From NCBI GenBank assembly GCA_016213775.1, contig JACQZR010000193.1:1-39047 (forward strand): a DNA stretch of 39,047 bases, given 5' to 3'. Positions 27,383-36,555 of this stretch are shown in pieces; the stretch's first letter is position 1, and each line of letters opens with the position of its first letter. This DNA comes from Acidobacteriota bacterium. Lineage in GTDB: Bacteria; Acidobacteriota; Terriglobia; Bryobacterales; Bryobacteraceae. The notes under the pieces are model-generated. The model saw only the letters and a list, made by a program, of their open reading frames with translations, did no database searches and was not told the origin of the DNA. The translations under genes were made by a program, and so were the position numbers.

Positions 27383-29236
27383 TCAGGCCTCCACCCGCCG
27401 TCTGTATAATACTGCCGATCTTTTCTTCAATTCCAGCTCCATTTCGCCAGGAGAGTCAAGCTGCTCGGGCAGAGCGCCGGGACCGAGCCACCGCGCATCG
27501 GACGAATCGAGCAATTTCGACCAGCGTCCCGCCGGCACAGGCACGTTGACGGCAGCGCCGGCCTCAGAGAAACACAGTACCAGAACAACCTCGTCCTCGC
27601 CGTGCCAGCGCCTGACGAACAGGACCTGAGACACTTCGTCCGCCACCACCGACATCTGCTCTTTGCTGAGCACGGCCAGTGCCGCGACCTCACGGCGGAG
27701 ACGAAACAACTCTCGGTAATATCGATGCAGTGCCTGGTGCTTGCCGGAATTGCGGAGTTCGAGATTGAGCTTACATTGCAGGAAGGTCTCCTCCGCCTGT
27801 GGATCGGGAGGCTCGCCCTGCCAGGCGAAAGCGGCGAACTCCCCCTTTCTTCCCCGGCGAACCGCTTCCACGAGATCCGGATCCGAGTGGCTGACGAAGT
27901 ACAGAAAGGGCGCCGTCTCGCCGTACTCTTCACCCATGAAGAGGAGCGGGACGTGAGGTGAGAGAATCACCGCCGCTGCCGCTAGTTTCGAGTCTTCGAA
28001 CGATACGAGGCTGCCGAAACGCTCGCCCTGCATGCGGTTCCCCACCTGGTCGTGATTCTGGGAGAAGACGACGAATCGATACGCCGGGATGTCACGTGTT
28101 GGCGCGCCGTGACGCCGCCGCCGGTACTGCGAGTACTCGCCCGTATGAACGTAACCTTCCTCGAACGCCTTGGTTAGATGGTGAACTTCGCCGAAGTCCT
28201 GGTAATACCCGCTGCGGTCGCCGGTCAGCAGAACGCGCAACGCGTGGTGGAAGCCGTCAGCCCACTGGGCATCCAGGCCGAAACCGCCTAGTTCCTTGGC
28301 CCGTATGAGGCGCGGATCGTTGAGATCGCTTTCCGGCATGACGTGAACGATCCGGTTCAGTCGGGTCGCCTCTTCGCGCACCTCATCGCCCAGTTCTTCG
28401 AGGAACGGGTAAGCGGAGCGGTCGAGGATGCCGTGGACCGCGTCAAGCCGCAGCGCGTCGAAGTGGAACTCGCGGATCCAATAAAGCGCGTTCTCGATGA
28501 AGAACCGCCTTACTTCGTCGCTTTCGGGACCATCGAAGTTGATAGCAGGTCCCCAAGGAGTCTTGTAGCTCTGGGTGAAATACGGGCCAAACCCCGGCAG
28601 GTAGTTTCCTTCGGGCCCGAGGTGGTTGTAAACAACGTCCAAAACGACGCCCAGGCCGAGCTTGTGACACTCATTCACCAGCCGTTTGAGCCTCTTCGGG
28701 CCGCCATACGTGTTCTGCACCGCGAATGGGTAGACACCGTCGTATCCCCAGTTGCGGCCGCCTGGGAACTGAGCAACCGGCATCAACTCGATGAAAGTGA
28801 CGCCGAGGTCGCGAAGGTATTGGAGGCGAGGGACGATGGCGTCGAACGTTCCCTCCGGGGTGAATGTCCCGGCGTGGAGCTCGTAAAGGACGCACTGCTC
28901 AAGGGGCAGTCCGCGCCATTCTCCGTCCTGCCATTCGAACGCCGCCTCCACAACTTCGGAAGGTCCATGCACTCCTTCTGGCTGGAATCGTGAAGCTGGG
29001 TCTGGCCTGCCCGGCCGGCCGTCGATTTGGTAGAGGTAGTGGGCGCCGGGAGCACCGTTTTCCAGGCACACTTCCCAGTAGCCGTCCCGACACTGTCCCA
29101 TGGCCGTGACCAGGGGCTCTGGATGAGTGATCCGCAGTGCGACATCTAATGCCCAGGGCGCCCAGACGCGAAAACGAGTTGTGCCTTCGCCGAGGTGGAG
29201 TGCACCATGGCGGAACGCAAGGTCTGCCGGCTTCAT
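27383..29236 (-). CDS. treZ: Malto-oligosyltrehalose trehalohydrolase
   Basis: 617 residues. An N-terminal beta-sandwich (RFRVWAPWALDVALRI) precedes the GH13 barrel: region I GLGVVLDVVYNH (194-205), nucleophile D265 in FDALRLDAVHGI, acid/base E302 in HVMPESDLND and N394-H395-D396 in FSQNHDQVGNR. It cleaves trehalose from maltooligosyltrehalose made by TreY. First gene of the operon. The Shine-Dalgarno before the ATG at 29236 is weak. No treX debranching gene is adjacent. Confidence 0.95.
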   Translation of the reverse strand: MKPADLAFRHGALHLGEGTTRFRVWAPWALDVALRITHPEPLVTAMGQCRDGYWEVCLENGAPGAHYLYQIDGRPGRPDPASRFQPEGVHGPSEVVEAAFEWQDGEWRGLPLEQCVLYELHAGTFTPEGTFDAIVPRLQYLRDLGVTFIELMPVAQFPGGRNWGYDGVYPFAVQNTYGGPKRLKRLVNECHKLGLGVVLDVVYNHLGPEGNYLPGFGPYFTQSYKTPWGPAINFDGPESDEVRRFFIENALYWIREFHFDALRLDAVHGILDRSAYPFLEELGDEVREEATRLNRIVHVMPESDLNDPRLIRAKELGGFGLDAQWADGFHHALRVLLTGDRSGYYQDFGEVHHLTKAFEEGYVHTGEYSQYRRRRHGAPTRDIPAYRFVVFSQNHDQVGNRMQGERFGSLVSFEDSKLAAAAVILSPHVPLLFMGEEYGETAPFLYFVSHSDPDLVEAVRRGRKGEFAAFAWQGEPPDPQAEETFLQCKLNLELRNSGKHQALHRYYRELFRLRREVAALAVLSKEQMSVVADEVSQVLFVRRWHGEDEVVLVLCFSEAGAAVNVPVPAGRWSKLLDSSDARWLGPGALPEQLDSPGEMELELKKRSAVLYRRRVEA

Positions 29237-29595
29237 ACAGTCTGCTCATTTGAGCTTAATGGGAGGACGGGACTGTCGAACATCCTACAAACCCATGGAA
29301 ACCGGGCCTTCGATGCCGCAGTCTGCCCTTCCTCGCCCGATTCCAGACCGGAACGGGTCGCCGGGAGTGTATCACATGCTTCGGCCCCGAGGAGTCAGGA
29401 CGATGGAAACTGCCGGTTTGCCGGTTCGACAAGAGGTGGAACTTGCCACGCAAGTCGAACTCGTCCGAGACTGTTTCGCAGCGGACCGAGCCGGGTTGTC
29501 CCCGCCGATGCGCACCTCCAATATCGTCTTGCGCCGGCGGCTTCGATGCCTTCCGCTGATCCGGTTCGAACAAACAGTGTGAACGCACATTGCGC
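29237..29595. other. Intergenic region upstream of treZ
   Basis: 359 bp between the stop of the - strand transglycosylase-like gene and the treZ start. It should carry the treZ operon promoter. I see no confident promoter, hairpin terminator or small gene; there is only a short direct repeat of GCCGGT near 29416-29430. Confidence 0.4.
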
Positions 29596-30771
29596 TCACC
29601 GGGCGGATGTGAGGAAGCGCATGCCAGCGGCCGGTCGGCCCTGGAGCGTTGCCGCATGTTCCAAGACCCTTCTGGCATGCTCGGCCGCCGTGCGGACTCC
29701 GGCCTCGTATTGCAGATTCGGGTTTCCCGGACCACCGTTGTAGGCACCCACCGCGGTTGCCACATCTCCCCGGAAACGATCCAGGAGGTCGCGAAAGAAC
29801 AGGCCGGCATAGGTCGTAAGGACCCCCGGCGGCACGTCGTTGAGATCGAGGTCCTTCGGCGGACGCAGGTGTTCCGGCAATGCCGAGTAATCGCGCTTCT
29901 GGGCAAGTGAGAGGCGATGCGCGTATCGCAGTGTCTCGCGCGTAATTTGCCAGATGCCGGAGGACTCGTTCAAAACCAGGACACCTTTACGGCCGCGCTT
30001 GAGGATCACATCGCCTTTCTCAGCGCGCCTCTTCCACACGGCGTTGCCGAGGTCGCCCTTCGCGTTCATGTAGTTGTTCTCCATCGCCCCAATGCCCAGG
30101 AAGAAGTCCAGGGGAAGTGAGAAGAAGTCCGCCACTGTGATGATATCTTCCGCCAGGCGTTGGGCTTCCGGCCGGCTTGGCGGATGGGGAATCGGCTCGA
30201 TCCCACGGCGGATTCGTCCGTCCGTAGCGGCCTTGAAGCGGATGAATCGCCGGATGTAGGCCACCAGTTCCGCGCGGGGTACGGTCTCAAGCTTTTTGCG
30301 GGCTGGCAGATTGTAGGCGGTGTCGAAAACCTGTGACTGAGCCTCGTAGCGTGAGATCACCTCCGGGATTACCCACCGATATGAGACCTGTGTAATCCTG
30401 GTAACTACCTGTAATCTGAAGAGATATGGGAGTGCGGTCAGGAAGTCGTCGTGAAGCCCGAGTCTAATCACATAAGTGATCGCTTTCCCCTCCCTCTCGT
30501 ATGTCAGCCACGCGCGACGCCCGTCGCGTGCAACCAGATTGCGCAGGTGACCGAACATCAGGTATGCGAACAACTCGTCGTCAAACGTTGCCAGGTCGGC
30601 GATCAGAGTCTGCCCTGGCAACCTGACGGCCGCACCGTTTGCGGAGAGAGAGACAAAGGTAGCCGGGGGCTTCACAGGTGAAAGCTGGAGCCTTTGTGGC
30701 CACAACCAGAACGTCAACCCAGCGAACACAAGGACCGCGACGGCGCCAAATGCCGTCAGCCAGATACGCAT
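29596..30771 (-). CDS. Lytic-transglycosylase-like (SLT domain) protein
   Basis: 391 residues. One N-terminal membrane anchor or uncleaved signal (about 5-24) leads to a periplasmic domain. The C-terminal lysozyme-like fold has catalytic E231 in FLGIGAMENNYM, the SSGIWQITRET motif (270-280) and VGAYNGGPGNPN (341-352), the SLT-type layout. Such enzymes cleave peptidoglycan to 1,6-anhydro-muropeptides. The long N-terminal extension (about 30-210) is unassigned. Divergent from the DUF389 gene, 96 bp apart. Confidence 0.82.
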   Translation of the reverse strand: MRIWLTAFGAVAVLVFAGLTFWLWPQRLQLSPVKPPATFVSLSANGAAVRLPGQTLIADLATFDDELFAYLMFGHLRNLVARDGRRAWLTYEREGKAITYVIRLGLHDDFLTALPYLFRLQVVTRITQVSYRWVIPEVISRYEAQSQVFDTAYNLPARKKLETVPRAELVAYIRRFIRFKAATDGRIRRGIEPIPHPPSRPEAQRLAEDIITVADFFSLPLDFFLGIGAMENNYMNAKGDLGNAVWKRRAEKGDVILKRGRKGVLVLNESSGIWQITRETLRYAHRLSLAQKRDYSALPEHLRPPKDLDLNDVPPGVLTTYAGLFFRDLLDRFRGDVATAVGAYNGGPGNPNLQYEAGVRTAAEHARRVLEHAATLQGRPAAGMRFLTSAR

Positions 30772-30853
30772 AGGCGTGAAAAGCCTCCCGAATCAGTATG
30801 TACCACGTTGACGGGGACTGGCTTAAGTTCAGACAGGAGATGCTCGCGTAATC

Positions 30854-30859
30854 TACAAT
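30854..30859 (+). promoter_or_regulatory. Possible -10 element of the DUF389 gene
   Basis: TACAAT matches the sigma-70 -10 consensus in five of six positions. If used, transcription would begin within about 2 bases of the ATG at 30868, giving a leaderless message. No good -35 box is visible at 16-18 bp spacing, so support is weak. Confidence 0.3.
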
Positions 30860-30867
30860 TCGTAAGG

Positions 30868-32286
30868 ATGGATTTCTCGCCAGCTTTCCGAACCCGTATT
30901 GAGCACCTGCTGGCCATCGACCAGGAATCGAAGCCGAAAGTCTACTTACAGGTCTTCGATTCCGCGGAGATCTTCAGCCTCAACTACACTCTGGAGCTCC
31001 TCCTGTCCGCAGGCATCGCCACGCTCGGCCTGGTGCTCGATAGCCCCGCGGTCGTCATCGGCGCAATGCTGATTTCGCCGCTCATGGGACCGATTTTGGC
31101 CGGAGGGCTGGCACTTGCCGCCGCGGATCTCTATCTGGGGCTCAAGTCCCTGCTGAGCATAGTGCTGAGCTCGCTGTTCGCCATCCTGTTCGCCGCCGCG
31201 CTCGTGTGGCTGCTGCCGTTCCACTCGCCAACCCAGGAGATTCTTGCTCGTACGCATCCGAACTTGCTCGATCTCGTTGTGGCGCTTTTTTCCGGGCTTG
31301 CCGGTACAATCGTGGTGTGCCGTGGCGGGGGCGGGGGCGGTGTCACGGCGTTGCCCGGCGTGGCCATCGCCGTTGCGCTGATGCCACCCCTGTGCACGGT
31401 CGGGTTTGGCGTTGGTGGCGGTTTCTCCTGGCCGATTATCACCGGCGCCGGGTTGCTGTTCCTGACCAACCTGGCTGCCATCATGGCGAGCGCCTTTCTC
31501 GCGTTCTATGCCGTCCGGATGGACGCGCCGGAACTCCGCATGAAGATCGACTATTCGATCCTGGAGCACGCGGGCTCCGACCGTCTCTACCGATTGCTGA
31601 TGAACACCCGTCTGGCCCGGGCTTTCGGCGATATCGGCAAGCTGCGCTGGCGCGTGCTGATGCTGGTGGCCACACTCGGTGCGCTGTTCATTCCGTTGCG
31701 CCAGTCCCTGTATCAGTTGAGGGAAGAGACAGTGGCTCGGACTGCCGCTAACGAGGCGGCCCGATTGTTGGCGTCTCCGGCAATGACCCTCAGCCAGTTG
31801 CTGGATGTGACACCCGAGCGGATCATCCTCAGAATGATCGTCACGGAGACCGTGCCCCAGGACAAAATCCGGGAAGCCGAGAAACTGCTGCTCCGCCGAA
31901 CGGGAAAGGAGGTTACCGTTGCCGTCCGCAAGGTGGCCAGTGAGGAGGAACTGGCGAGGCTCCGCGAGCGGTTTCGCACCCCGCCAGCACCGGCTCCGCC
32001 ACGAGACCTGGACTCCACCCGAACCGAGTTGATTGCACGTCTCGAACAGCCGCTGAAGGAGGTCTGGCCCGCCGAGTCGGCGCCACTGCTTTCCTACGAA
32101 GTTGGGTTCACTTCGGAAGACATCGTGGTGCGAGTACGGTACAAAGCGGAAACTCCGCTGGACTCTACCGCGGAGGTGATGCTCACCAAAGTGCTTCAGT
32201 CCCGCTTGAATGTGTCAAAGCTGCGGCTCATCCTGGAGCACGAGGCACCTCCGAAAGCCGGAGTCCGCAAGGGAGCTCGGAAGTAG
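30868..32286 (+). CDS. DUF389 domain multi-pass membrane protein
   Basis: 472 residues. About six to eight membrane segments fill residues 40-310, with the family blocks LVLDSPAVVIGAMLISPLMG and a glycine run (CRGGGGGGVTALPG) before VAIAVALMPPLCTVGFG. A soluble C-terminal domain (about 320-472) is alpha/beta and charged (TPERIILRMIVTETVPQ; ESAPLLSYEVGF). DUF389 proteins are widespread and uncharacterised. The ATG at 30868 is chosen because the family N-terminus begins there; the longer frame from 30694 overlaps the divergent gene. The only purine-rich stretch (AAGG) touches the ATG, which fits leaderless or weak initiation. Confidence 0.85.
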   Translation: MDFSPAFRTRIEHLLAIDQESKPKVYLQVFDSAEIFSLNYTLELLLSAGIATLGLVLDSPAVVIGAMLISPLMGPILAGGLALAAADLYLGLKSLLSIVLSSLFAILFAAALVWLLPFHSPTQEILARTHPNLLDLVVALFSGLAGTIVVCRGGGGGGVTALPGVAIAVALMPPLCTVGFGVGGGFSWPIITGAGLLFLTNLAAIMASAFLAFYAVRMDAPELRMKIDYSILEHAGSDRLYRLLMNTRLARAFGDIGKLRWRVLMLVATLGALFIPLRQSLYQLREETVARTAANEAARLLASPAMTLSQLLDVTPERIILRMIVTETVPQDKIREAEKLLLRRTGKEVTVAVRKVASEEELARLRERFRTPPAPAPPRDLDSTRTELIARLEQPLKEVWPAESAPLLSYEVGFTSEDIVVRVRYKAETPLDSTAEVMLTKVLQSRLNVSKLRLILEHEAPPKAGVRKGARK

Positions 32287-32492
32287 TTCCGCCGACTGTT
32301 TCCAGACTAGCGCTGGGAACGCGGGCCACCGCCATGCCGTTATGCTGATAGGCGTGACCGGCTTCACTCCGTTCTGACTCTTGCGTTCGTCCGGCAAGTT
32401 CCGGCGAAAATGGGCGCCCAGACCCAATCTGAACAAGAGGTGTTATCCGTCATGAGAGTACACAACTCAGTTCGCCGGCGTCGAGTGCCGAA

Positions 32493-32507
32493 TTCAGTGA
32501 GCCTGAA
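32493..32507. promoter_or_regulatory. Small palindrome upstream of the sensor kinase
   Basis: TTCAG-TGAGC-CTGAA is a perfect 5+5 inverted repeat ending 12 bases before the kinase start. It could be an operator, for example for the cognate LuxR-type regulator. Position is the only support. Confidence 0.25.
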
Positions 32508-32519
32508 GTGACTTAACAT

Positions 32520-33872
32520 ATGGGTGTTATGAAAATGCGAAGCTGGCCCTTCTTACTCATCGGCTTCAGCGCCTTGCTCGTGCTGATTGGACTCTCCTCG
32601 GCGGCTTTGCATAACCGCATGGAACAGGTCCGCGTGGACGTGCAGGCGCTTCAGCAGGCGAACGAGGAATCCAGCCGCGTGCTCGCGGTGTTGCGATCTG
32701 AAATCTTTCTCTTCGCGGTTCTGCTCCGGGATTACTTACTGGAGCGATCCCCGAATGTCTCCAATCAACAACGGCGGGTCCTCGAGGACCTCCGCAGGTC
32801 TGCTCAGAATCACATACAGACGTTGCAGGAGCAGTGGGTGCTGAAGGATCGCCCGGAAGTACAACGTCTGCGGAATGTCATCGAGGACTACTGGCGGGCA
32901 GCGGAACCTGTCTTCGGATGGTTGCCAGCGCAGAAGGCAGCGGAAGGCCCAGGGTTTCTCCGCCAACGAGTGGCTCCTCAGCGGCAGGCCGTCTTTCAAC
33001 TCGCCTCCGAGATCGAAAATGTGAGTTCGGCGCAGTCACGACTGCGCCAGCAAGAGATTGTAAAAACACAAGAGGATCTGAAGAGTTACCTGAGGCACGT
33101 TGCTGCTGCAGCGCTTCTGCTGGGTGCCGTTGTTGCGTTAGTCAGTATCGTGAGAACTCGCTCACTCGAAGCCAGTGCTGCACTGCACCTTCGGCAAATT
33201 GAACGCGACGCTCAGGATCTGAGGCGGTTATCGTTGAGGCTTTCCAAGGCTCAAGAGGATGAACGCAAAAGCATTTCCCGAGAGCTGCACGACCAGGTGG
33301 GACAGATGCTGACAGCGCTGCGCATGGAACTCGGCAACATCGAGGAGTTCCGGCAGGACGCCGGCGGCGGTTTTGCAGAACATATGGCTGGGGCAAAGAA
33401 ACTCGCCGAGGAAACGTTGCGCACCGTCAGGGACATATCGATGGGGCTGCGTCCGTCGGTGCTGGACGAACTGGGTTTGGGACCAGCGCTGAAATGGCAG
33501 GCGCGGGAGTTCACGCGCCGAAGTAGCGTGCCAGTCGAAATCCAGATCGATGGGAGTCTCGACAGACTTGCGGATACGCATCGCACGTGCGTGTATCGAG
33601 TGGTGCAAGAAGCTTTGACCAACTGCGCGCGTCATGCAAGGGCCAGCCAGATCAGGATTACCGTGCATGGGGGCGCCGGCACGATCGCTGTGACTGTGGA
33701 GGACAATGGCGTCGGCTTCGATGTTCCCGCGGCACGCTCGCGCGGATTGGGATTACTGGGTGCCGAGGAGCGAGTAAGAGAATTAGGTGGAAGGATAGAG
33801 ATCTTGTCGCGGCCTTCGAAGGGCGCGCTGTTGCGTTGCGAGGTCCCGGCGTCCACGGAGGTGGCCGTATGA
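32520..33872 (+). CDS. NarL-type sensor histidine kinase (HisKA_3)
   Basis: 450 residues. Two membrane helices (about 8-30 and 193-211) bracket a helical periplasmic sensor domain like the CHASE3 or four-helix type. The HisKA_3 dimerisation helix contains the phospho-acceptor H257 in SRELHDQVGQMLTALRMEL. The ATPase domain shows the N box QEALTNCARHA (363-373), G1 DNGVGF (395-400) and G2 GLGLLGAEER (409-418). It would phosphorylate the regulator encoded next, whose ATG overlaps its stop by ATGA. Starts at 32529 and 32535 are also possible; none has a strong ribosome site. Confidence 0.92.
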   Translation: MGVMKMRSWPFLLIGFSALLVLIGLSSAALHNRMEQVRVDVQALQQANEESSRVLAVLRSEIFLFAVLLRDYLLERSPNVSNQQRRVLEDLRRSAQNHIQTLQEQWVLKDRPEVQRLRNVIEDYWRAAEPVFGWLPAQKAAEGPGFLRQRVAPQRQAVFQLASEIENVSSAQSRLRQQEIVKTQEDLKSYLRHVAAAALLLGAVVALVSIVRTRSLEASAALHLRQIERDAQDLRRLSLRLSKAQEDERKSISRELHDQVGQMLTALRMELGNIEEFRQDAGGGFAEHMAGAKKLAEETLRTVRDISMGLRPSVLDELGLGPALKWQAREFTRRSSVPVEIQIDGSLDRLADTHRTCVYRVVQEALTNCARHARASQIRITVHGGAGTIAVTVEDNGVGFDVPAARSRGLGLLGAEERVRELGGRIEILSRPSKGALLRCEVPASTEVAV

Positions 33873-34519
33873 CGAAGACCAGGATTCTGGTTGCCGATGA
33901 TCATGGAATAGTGAGGAAAGGCCTGCGGTTCCTTCTGGAGAGGCAGGAAGATATCGAAGTCGTCGGTGAAGCCGGCGACGGCAGAGAAGCCGTTCGCTTG
34001 GCGGAGGAACTCGATCCTCACATCATCGTCATGGATATCGCCATGCCCCAGTTGAATGGGATTGACGCAGCGGAGCAGGTACTCCGGCGGAGCCCGGAGA
34101 CCAGAATCATCATCCTGAGCATGTATACGGACGAAGAGTTCCTGACGCGCGCGTTGACGGTTGGCGTAAAGGGTTACCTGCTGAAAGACTCGGCTGAGGT
34201 CGACCTGGTGCGGGCGGTCCGCGCCGCGGCTGCTGGTAAGTCCTTCTTCAGTCCAGCTATCGCACAGGCCTTGGCTGAGGATTACGTACGCCAACTGCAG
34301 AGTAGAGGACTTCAGGACTCTTACGAACTGCTGACCGCGCGAGAGAAGGAGATCATCCAACTGTTGGCTGAGGGGAAATCGAACAAGGAGGTTGCCACGG
34401 TGCTCAACGTCAGCCCCTACACCGTTGAGACACACCGGATGCACCTCATGCAAAAGCTGAACCTGCACAACACGGCAGAGATCGTTCTTTACGCGGTGAG
34501 AAAGAAGATCATCACGTGA
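33869..34519 (+). CDS. LuxR/NarL-family response regulator
   Basis: 216 residues. The receiver domain has the acidic pair D10/D11, phospho-acceptor D56 in HIIVMDIAMP and K106 in KGYLLKD. The C-terminal LuxR helix-turn-helix (about 155-212) is LTAREKEIIQLLAEG, SNKEVATVLNVSPYTVETHR, then a helix ending LNLHNTAEIVLYAV. Cognate to the kinase upstream through the ATGA overlap. Targets are unknown. It ends 9 bp before the convergent phage-like gene block. Confidence 0.95.
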   Translation: MTKTRILVADDHGIVRKGLRFLLERQEDIEVVGEAGDGREAVRLAEELDPHIIVMDIAMPQLNGIDAAEQVLRRSPETRIIILSMYTDEEFLTRALTVGVKGYLLKDSAEVDLVRAVRAAAAGKSFFSPAIAQALAEDYVRQLQSRGLQDSYELLTAREKEIIQLLAEGKSNKEVATVLNVSPYTVETHRMHLMQKLNLHNTAEIVLYAVRKKIIT

Positions 34520-34528
34520 GGCGCGGTT

Positions 34529-34876
34529 TCAGCCTGTGTTGGAGGCTTCAAACAGTCGCAGGAGCGGTTCCAACCAGCGCCGGTCGGCGTTTACTCCGTA
34601 GCCTGCCCAGGTGTCGAGCACAGCGCCGATACGGGCGATCTCGGCATCCGTTAACTCAAACTCCCTCGCCGGTACGATGAGTGCAGGATTCCACGTCAGC
34701 CGCTCCTGGCCGAAGACGACTTCACGCTTGAATTCGATGGCCTTCTCCTCGTCGGGGGTGAGCGCGAGCTTGTCCTGGATGGCCCAGAGCGCGCGAATGG
34801 TGGCAACGTCGCCACGCTGAGCACCGAGGAGAGCGTGGAGATTCAAACGTTGGATGTGGTCCAGGTGGATCTTCAT
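34529..34876 (-). CDS. Small phage-associated hypothetical protein
   Basis: 115 residues, helical and soluble. It starts MKIHLDHIQRLNLHALLGAQ, with a central LTPDEEKAIEFKREVV stretch, and has no recognised domain. The ATG overlaps the tail-fibre gene stop by 4 bp, and it is last in the - strand phage-like block. Small proteins of this place are often tail or fibre accessory factors; no function can be assigned. Confidence 0.6.
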   Translation of the reverse strand: MKIHLDHIQRLNLHALLGAQRGDVATIRALWAIQDKLALTPDEEKAIEFKREVVFGQERLTWNPALIVPAREFELTDAEIARIGAVLDTWAGYGVNADRRWLEPLLRLFEASNTG

Positions 34877-36555
34877 GGGTTTGTGTGGAGCAGGATGTAG
34901 CCGAGTATTGCGCCCGCCGGAGTTTTCACCTTAAGCACACCGGACCAGCCGCTAGGGCTGGTGGCGCTCATCAGTTCCGCCAGGCGGTAGCCGTTGCCGG
35001 AGCCACCTGCGATGATCAACTCACCGCCGCTCGTCACTTGGAGCAGCGTCTTGTCAGCGAGGTTGGAGCCGGGACCGTAGATGGTGAGCGGCGCTTCACT
35101 GCTGTTGATCGCGGTAATTACCGTCGCGGCGAGAGCGGCGCCGGCAGGGTTGCGAGGAACCCGCGAATCCCACGTGCGCACATGGGTGCGCCTCGGATCG
35201 TTGCCCTCCTGAAGGCAGGCGCCCCACAAGTAGATGACCGCGCCGTTCGTCCACTCGTCGCCGTTGCCGGTGTAGTTGCGGACCACCACCCAGAGCCCGG
35301 TCTGGCCGGCAGCGAGCGTGCCCGTGATCTTGAACCGTTGCCAGGAAGTGGTGAGCGTTACCTGCGTAGGCGCAGCCAGGTAGCTCGCGTAGGTGTTGTC
35401 CACGATGGCGAGCGAGACCTTGCGCGTGCCGCTGGCGACCTTTACCCACACATAGAATGCGTAGGTGCCGCCGTCGGTCAGACCGGCGACTTGCTGCTGG
35501 ATCTTGGCCGAATCACCGTTCGAGGTCAGCTTGTCGGCGGTCTGGTTGCCATCCGGCGCCGGCGTATCGGTAATGTTCGCCGCCACCGAGCAGGAGCCGC
35601 CATCGGTGCTCCAGACGGTCGAGAAGTCCTCGGACCGCTTGAGCATGTTTTCCAGGTCGCCACCGATAGTCTGGAACGCGCCATATTGCTGCAACTGCGC
35701 GGGCAGGTCTGCCAGGGCGATGGGGCCGACGGTGACTGCGTTGCCGGTCGCGTCCTGGCGCAGGAAGCCGGGGCCTGTAGCGGAGAGATCCGCTCCAGAG
35801 CCTCCTCGCGCCAGGCCCAATGAGCCGGAGACGATGTCTGTTGCGGGATGGGAATGGCTCGCGTTCGCCTTCGCCGCGGATGTGCCGTCCACGAGCACAC
35901 AGTCGCCGATGTTCCCGAGGGCCCCGTCGATCGCTCCGGCGGAGTTGATGACCGCCGCACGGGAAGGCGCGAAGCCAAGGCCTTTGAGCGGTCGAGCAGC
36001 CAAGTCCGACACGAGTCCAGTTACGTCGGACTCGGCATGGCTGTGGCTGCCGAGCGCAAGCACCCCTCCTGCGAGCGACAGACCGGATCCGATGCTCAAC
36101 TCGGCGAGCGTATCTTGAGACGGTGAATAAAGGAGCTTGTTGGCGGCGACCGTGGTCAGCCCGGTACCGCCACGCGGGACGCCGAATGCGCCGCTGGCGA
36201 TGTCGCCGGCCACGTGGGTGTGCGATGGCAGGTCACCGGCTGCGAGGGAAGCTCCTGTCGTGACGCGGCCCTTGGCATCGACCGTGACCTTGGTGTGGGT
36301 GCCGGGCGAAGCACCGGAGTTGGCGAGCGAGATAACGCCCGCGTTAACGGCGATTCCGCCGACGGCGTCGATCTGGACGATGCCCTTGCTCCCAGTCGTG
36401 GCATCCGGATACGAGAACGCGCCGAACGTCTGGCCAACCGCGAAGTCGATGATCGCTTCCATGGCGACGTGGTTCGCGGCGTTCAGGCTCATTCCGAGGT
36501 CACCGGAGTTGACTGCCTTGCGCCACCGCAACGCGCCGTCGTTGGGCAGCCGCAC
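34873..36555 (-). CDS. Phage tail-fibre-like protein, C-terminal part of a probable frameshifted gene
   Basis: 560 codons. Two copies of a fibre-type repeat are visible: SHTHVAGDIASGAFGVPRGG and SHSHPATDIVSGSLGLARGG, both with TG or SG after. A C-terminal beta-rich domain with TYAFYVWVKVASGTRKVSLA and SWQRFKITGTLAAGQTGLWV resembles carbohydrate-binding sandwiches. The reading frame stays open upstream of the GTG at 36555 and encodes SQGCDRLVRLPNDGALRWRK, which continues the protein at 36489-37025 after a -1 shift. An ATG at 36492 overlaps that gene's stop (ATGA) and may be the working start. Confidence 0.65.
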   Translation of the reverse strand: MRLPNDGALRWRKAVNSGDLGMSLNAANHVAMEAIIDFAVGQTFGAFSYPDATTGSKGIVQIDAVGGIAVNAGVISLANSGASPGTHTKVTVDAKGRVTTGASLAAGDLPSHTHVAGDIASGAFGVPRGGTGLTTVAANKLLYSPSQDTLAELSIGSGLSLAGGVLALGSHSHAESDVTGLVSDLAARPLKGLGFAPSRAAVINSAGAIDGALGNIGDCVLVDGTSAAKANASHSHPATDIVSGSLGLARGGSGADLSATGPGFLRQDATGNAVTVGPIALADLPAQLQQYGAFQTIGGDLENMLKRSEDFSTVWSTDGGSCSVAANITDTPAPDGNQTADKLTSNGDSAKIQQQVAGLTDGGTYAFYVWVKVASGTRKVSLAIVDNTYASYLAAPTQVTLTTSWQRFKITGTLAAGQTGLWVVVRNYTGNGDEWTNGAVIYLWGACLQEGNDPRRTHVRTWDSRVPRNPAGAALAATVITAINSSEAPLTIYGPGSNLADKTLLQVTSGGELIIAGGSGNGYRLAELMSATSPSGWSGVLKVKTPAGAILGYILLHTNP

